Part shown: positions 61,629 to 64,000 of the stretch, one piece after another
Position numbering within the stretch: the first letter of the stretch is position 1
Layout of the letters: each line of letters opens with the position of its first letter
Source of the DNA: Flavobacterium sp. W4I14
GTDB lineage: Bacteria; Bacteroidota; Bacteroidia; Sphingobacteriales; Sphingobacteriaceae
Reading direction: 5' to 3'
Length of the DNA stretch: 64,000 nt
Assembly: GCA_030817875.1 (NCBI GenBank)
Contig: JAUSZU010000001.1
Coordinates: 3,596,001 to 3,660,000, forward strand
The notes under the pieces: model-generated
Told to the model about the DNA's origin: nothing
What the model saw: the letters and a program-made list of their open reading frames with translations, nothing else
The model's database searches: none
Program-made: the position numbers and the translations under genes

Positions 61629-62243
61629 TTAGAATTTATAGGCTATCCCGATAGTTACTCCATTGTTTTTCATGGATCCTTCTCTGGCCTTATGGAGGTC
61701 CGTAAGCCCAAAGCGATAAGCCGCATTGATCTGCCAGTTTGTATCAAAGTCGTAACCGATAATGCCTCCGAGCCCATAATCGAAACGGTTCATGGCGAGA
61801 CTTCCCGAATTCTTCTCGTACAGGTTCACGCCATCCGCTTTTGCTCCGATCCCATAGCCGAGGTAAGCGCCCGCTCCGATAAAGGCCTTTCCTGCACCGA
61901 CTTCTTCCTGAAGGATAGCATAAAGAGGTATCTCCAGCCCTAAAGTCTTTATTTTAGCGGATGATCCTCCGTTTTTAGCTTCAAGCTTTGAGGTATTGTA
62001 ATAGATATCGAGGCCGGATTGCAGAGCGAAGTTAGAACTAACTTCATATTTGACGGTAGCGCCCGCCGTTCCGCCTATGCCCATTTTACTTTTGAAGCCC
62101 TTCATGTCACCTCCCAAGCGGTAGTTGAGCAGGCCTGCTCCGGCCTTGAACCTTACAGATACGGGCTTTTCCTGTGCTGACAATTCTGTAGTGAAGATCA
62201 TTGCTCCCAAAGCGCAAACAAATGCTAATACGTTCTTTTTCAT
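61629..62243 (-). CDS. Outer-membrane beta-barrel protein (PorT-like)
   Basis: The 204-residue protein has a signal peptide (ending TELSAQ) and eight or so strands of an outer-membrane barrel with typical ends (GAGLLNYRLGGDMKGF, GIGGTAGATVKYEVSSNFAL, GVTIGIAYKF). Such small barrels resemble PorT/OmpW-like proteins of Bacteroidota. The ligand is unknown. It may be part of a small envelope cluster with its neighbours. Confidence 0.75.
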   Translation of the reverse strand: MKKNVLAFVCALGAMIFTTELSAQEKPVSVRFKAGAGLLNYRLGGDMKGFKSKMGIGGTAGATVKYEVSSNFALQSGLDIYYNTSKLEAKNGGSSAKIKTLGLEIPLYAILQEEVGAGKAFIGAGAYLGYGIGAKADGVNLYEKNSGSLAMNRFDYGLGGIIGYDFDTNWQINAAYRFGLTDLHKAREGSMKNNGVTIGIAYKF

Positions 62244-62380
62244 TGTTATAAAATTTTATGTTGTTATTAAATTCTGAACAAAAGAACGATGAAGGGCGCG
62301 GTTACGAAACCAGTACGTGATAGGATTTAGAATTTACCAAATGAGATGCAGGATTTAAGGGATGGAGTTTTCCCATCACG

Positions 62381-63136
62381 CTATTCTACTATTCCATCCA
62401 TCCATTTCAGGAATTCCGGTACGCGAACACGGCTTACCAGTACCTCATGCGGGCATACGGGCTGAAAGGAAAGTTTCAGGCGGCTGTTGAAATACCTGGC
62501 CACATTTTCAACGGCTTTTACATTGCCGATGCAATTGCGGGATACCCGGAAAAACAGACGTTTATCGATTTGTTGCTCCAGTTGATCTAGCGTATAGTTG
62601 ATGATATGCCGATTATCGCCGAATGTGTGGAGGAAAACGACCCCCTCTTCGCTATAGAAATGGGCGATGTCGGTCGTTTCAATGTAATGGTAGTTTTCCC
62701 CTTTTGATATCAGAAAACGGTTTTTGGTTCTTACAGACAGTATCTGCTCAAGATTCCTGGGGTCTGACCTATAAGAGGGGCTATGGAAGATATTTTCGAA
62801 TTTTGCCAATGCGCCCTCCAACTCTTTCTCGTCGAATGGCTTCAGGAGGTAGTCGATGCTGTTCAGTTTGAACGCTTTGATGGCGTGTTCATCGTATGCT
62901 GTAGTGAATATGACGGGCGTGCTGACCTCAACTTGGTTGAATATCTCAAAACAGTTGCCGTCCGCCAGACGGATATCCATCAGGATCAGCTCAACGGTAA
63001 ATACTTTCAGGAACCTAATGGTATCAATAACCGTTTTGGTATGGCTCTCCAGCACATAATCGGGACGCAATTTGATCATCATGCGTTTTAGTTCTTCGTA
63101 TGCGAACCGCTCATCTTCTACGATCAGGTATCTCAT
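62381..63136 (-). CDS. LytTR-family response regulator
   Basis: The 251-residue protein has a receiver domain with its phosphorylated aspartate in ILMDIRLADG and a LytTR DNA-binding domain in the last 100 residues (ENYHYIETTDIAHFYSEEGV, LFFRVSRNCIGNVKAVENV). It should be phosphorylated by the kinase encoded upstream, whose gene it overlaps by four bases (ATGA). LytTR proteins usually bind tandem repeats in promoters; a convincing one was not found in the nearby gap. Confidence 0.92.
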   Translation of the reverse strand: MRYLIVEDERFAYEELKRMMIKLRPDYVLESHTKTVIDTIRFLKVFTVELILMDIRLADGNCFEIFNQVEVSTPVIFTTAYDEHAIKAFKLNSIDYLLKPFDEKELEGALAKFENIFHSPSYRSDPRNLEQILSVRTKNRFLISKGENYHYIETTDIAHFYSEEGVVFLHTFGDNRHIINYTLDQLEQQIDKRLFFRVSRNCIGNVKAVENVARYFNSRLKLSFQPVCPHEVLVSRVRVPEFLKWMDGIVE

Positions 63137-64000
63137 GGCTGTATATAGGGAATTTTTACAATAAACTGCTGCTGGGTATGCTCAATGAGCATCTCCTGGG
63201 CATGTACCTTATATTGCTCGGCAATATATTTTAGTCCGATTCCACCCTTTTCAGCATCTATCGATGGCTGGAAGTTATTCTCGACGGTGATGTATTCGCT
63301 GTCTATAGTAATCTTTATGTTCAGTACGTACGCTTCGGTTGCGATATTGTGCTTGAATGCATTTTCTATTAGCAGCTGCAACGTAAGGGGGATGATCCTG
63401 CTGTTTTCATGATCCGCCAATTTATCCACGGTAAAGGTAAACGAGTTTTCAAACCTCATCCTCATCAGGAAGATATACGAGTCCAGGGCGTCCAGTTCCT
63501 CCGCAACGGAAACAACCGGTTGCTGGGTGAGGGAAAGTACATAACGGTAGGTTTTGGAGAGGGCCTTTGTAAACTTGTTGGCATTGTCTGGATTTACATA
63601 GATCAGAGAAGACAGCACATTTAGTGAGTTAAACAGGAAATGCGGATTTATCTGAGACCTCAATGTCTCGTGCTGGAATAACAGCACCTTACGTTTCGCT
63701 ATTTCGGAATTTGCTATCGCTTTCTGTTCAGACTGGAAATAATAGATCAGCTCGAACACCAGAAGTATGGGGATATTTGCCGCCATAGCAAATGCGAACT
63801 TTACCGAAAAAGGAGGTAGTCCCTTTTCGGGTATCAGCAGTACGTTGTATATGAGGTAATTGAACATCCATAGCAGCCCCAGGCATATTAAGGTTATCCC
63901 TGCAATGTCTGCCACAACGCGATAAAGTATATTTTTGGAATAGGGCAAATGTTTGTTCAAGAACAATAGCAAACCGTAGTCGGCTATGCACATGGTAAAG
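63133..64000 (-). CDS. LytS-type sensor histidine kinase, N-terminus outside the window
   Basis: The frame is open to the right edge; an ATG at 63993 exists, but the family usually has more membrane helices before it. The visible part has membrane helices at about 63800-63960, a coiled linker, the histidine in LRSQINPHFLFNSLNVLSSL, and an ATP-binding domain (LTLQLLIENAFKHNIATEA, GGIGLKYIAEQYKVH). It phosphorylates the LytTR regulator encoded next. The overlap of four bases shows coupled translation. Confidence 0.88.
   Translation of the reverse strand, partial: FTMCIADYGLLLFLNKHLPYSKNILYRVVADIAGITLICLGLLWMFNYLIYNVLLIPEKGLPPFSVKFAFAMAANIPILLVFELIYYFQSEQKAIANSEIAKRKVLLFQHETLRSQINPHFLFNSLNVLSSLIYVNPDNANKFTKALSKTYRYVLSLTQQPVVSVAEELDALDSYIFLMRMRFENSFTFTVDKLADHENSRIIPLTLQLLIENAFKHNIATEAYVLNIKITIDSEYITVENNFQPSIDAEKGGIGLKYIAEQYKVHAQEMLIEHTQQQFIVKIPYIQP

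Noticed and set aside
62322..62357. AGGATTTA repeat upstream of the barrel gene as a LytTR site
   Set aside because: The two copies are 28 bases apart, whereas LytTR sites are usually about 21-22 bases apart, so it is weak.
35306..64000. Search for a right attachment site repeating the tRNA 3' end
   Set aside because: By eye no second copy of the TTCGAATCCC or CCACTCTCC segments was found; CCCATTCTCTCAGCT near 43390 is only a partial likeness and is likely chance. An exact search is still needed.
1..64000. CRISPR arrays
   Set aside because: No regular direct repeats with unique spacers were seen; the 11-base and 19-base arrays have no spacers.

Overview
The window reads as chromosomal DNA of a Bacteroidota bacterium, most likely a Sphingobacteriaceae member close to Pedobacter. 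The evidence is a SusC/SusD carbohydrate-uptake locus, a SusC-like receptor paired with a DUF4249 lipoprotein, a GIN-domain protein, BtgA-type mobilisation genes, lipoproteins ending their signal in GCKK, and promoters that fit the Bacteroidota pattern (TTG or TTTG, about 19-20 bases, then TAnnTTTG) with little Shine-Dalgarno signal. No species can be named from the sequence alone.

Layout. 1-16.9 kb is ordinary chromosome: small hypotheticals, a ClC chloride channel divergent from a Crp/Fnr regulator, a GIN-domain protein, a GH92 mannosidase, a PRC-barrel protein, lipoproteins, a large MscS channel, a MOSC protein and a GNAT acetyltransferase. 16.9-34.5 kb is a polysaccharide utilisation locus: susC-susD-DUF3823, two GH43, a GH5-like enzyme and a GH2 enzyme on the minus strand. 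A histidine kinase and an AraC-type response regulator lie divergent on the plus strand; these are normally one fused protein but are two overlapping genes here. Its gaps are full of palindromic and longer intergenic repeats, and an 11-base tandem array sits just outside it.

35.2-42.5 kb is an integrative mobilisable element next to tRNA-Ser: a tyrosine integrase, an ORF6N protein, a six-gene operon running from btgA and a relaxase to a zeta-toxin-like ATPase, a candidate oriT, and small helix-turn-helix proteins. 42.6-44.6 kb is a worn accessory stretch with IS21-like end repeats, a decayed gene fragment and small membrane or YceI-like proteins. 44.8-58.4 kb holds a TonB receptor with its DUF4249 lipoprotein, a TetR/flavin-oxidase pair with two clear operators, three HxlR regulators each divergent from an enzyme gene, an exported metallo-hydrolase/M28 peptidase/RidA operon, and a MocR regulator divergent from an EamA exporter. 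58.7-64 kb has a frameshifted paralogue of the 42.8 kb gene, a possible 32-residue membrane peptide next to a lipid A-type acyltransferase, envelope proteins, and a LytTR response regulator with its histidine kinase, which runs off the right edge.

The strongest leads are regulatory and mobile. They are the paired direct repeat between clc and crp, the two TetR operators placed over mapped promoter motifs, HxlR sites built differently at each locus, the toxin-like gene built into a mobilisation operon with an abutting unknown partner, the split sensor/regulator, and the 11-base array. I did not find a wholly new defence or secretion system that the sequence alone could prove.
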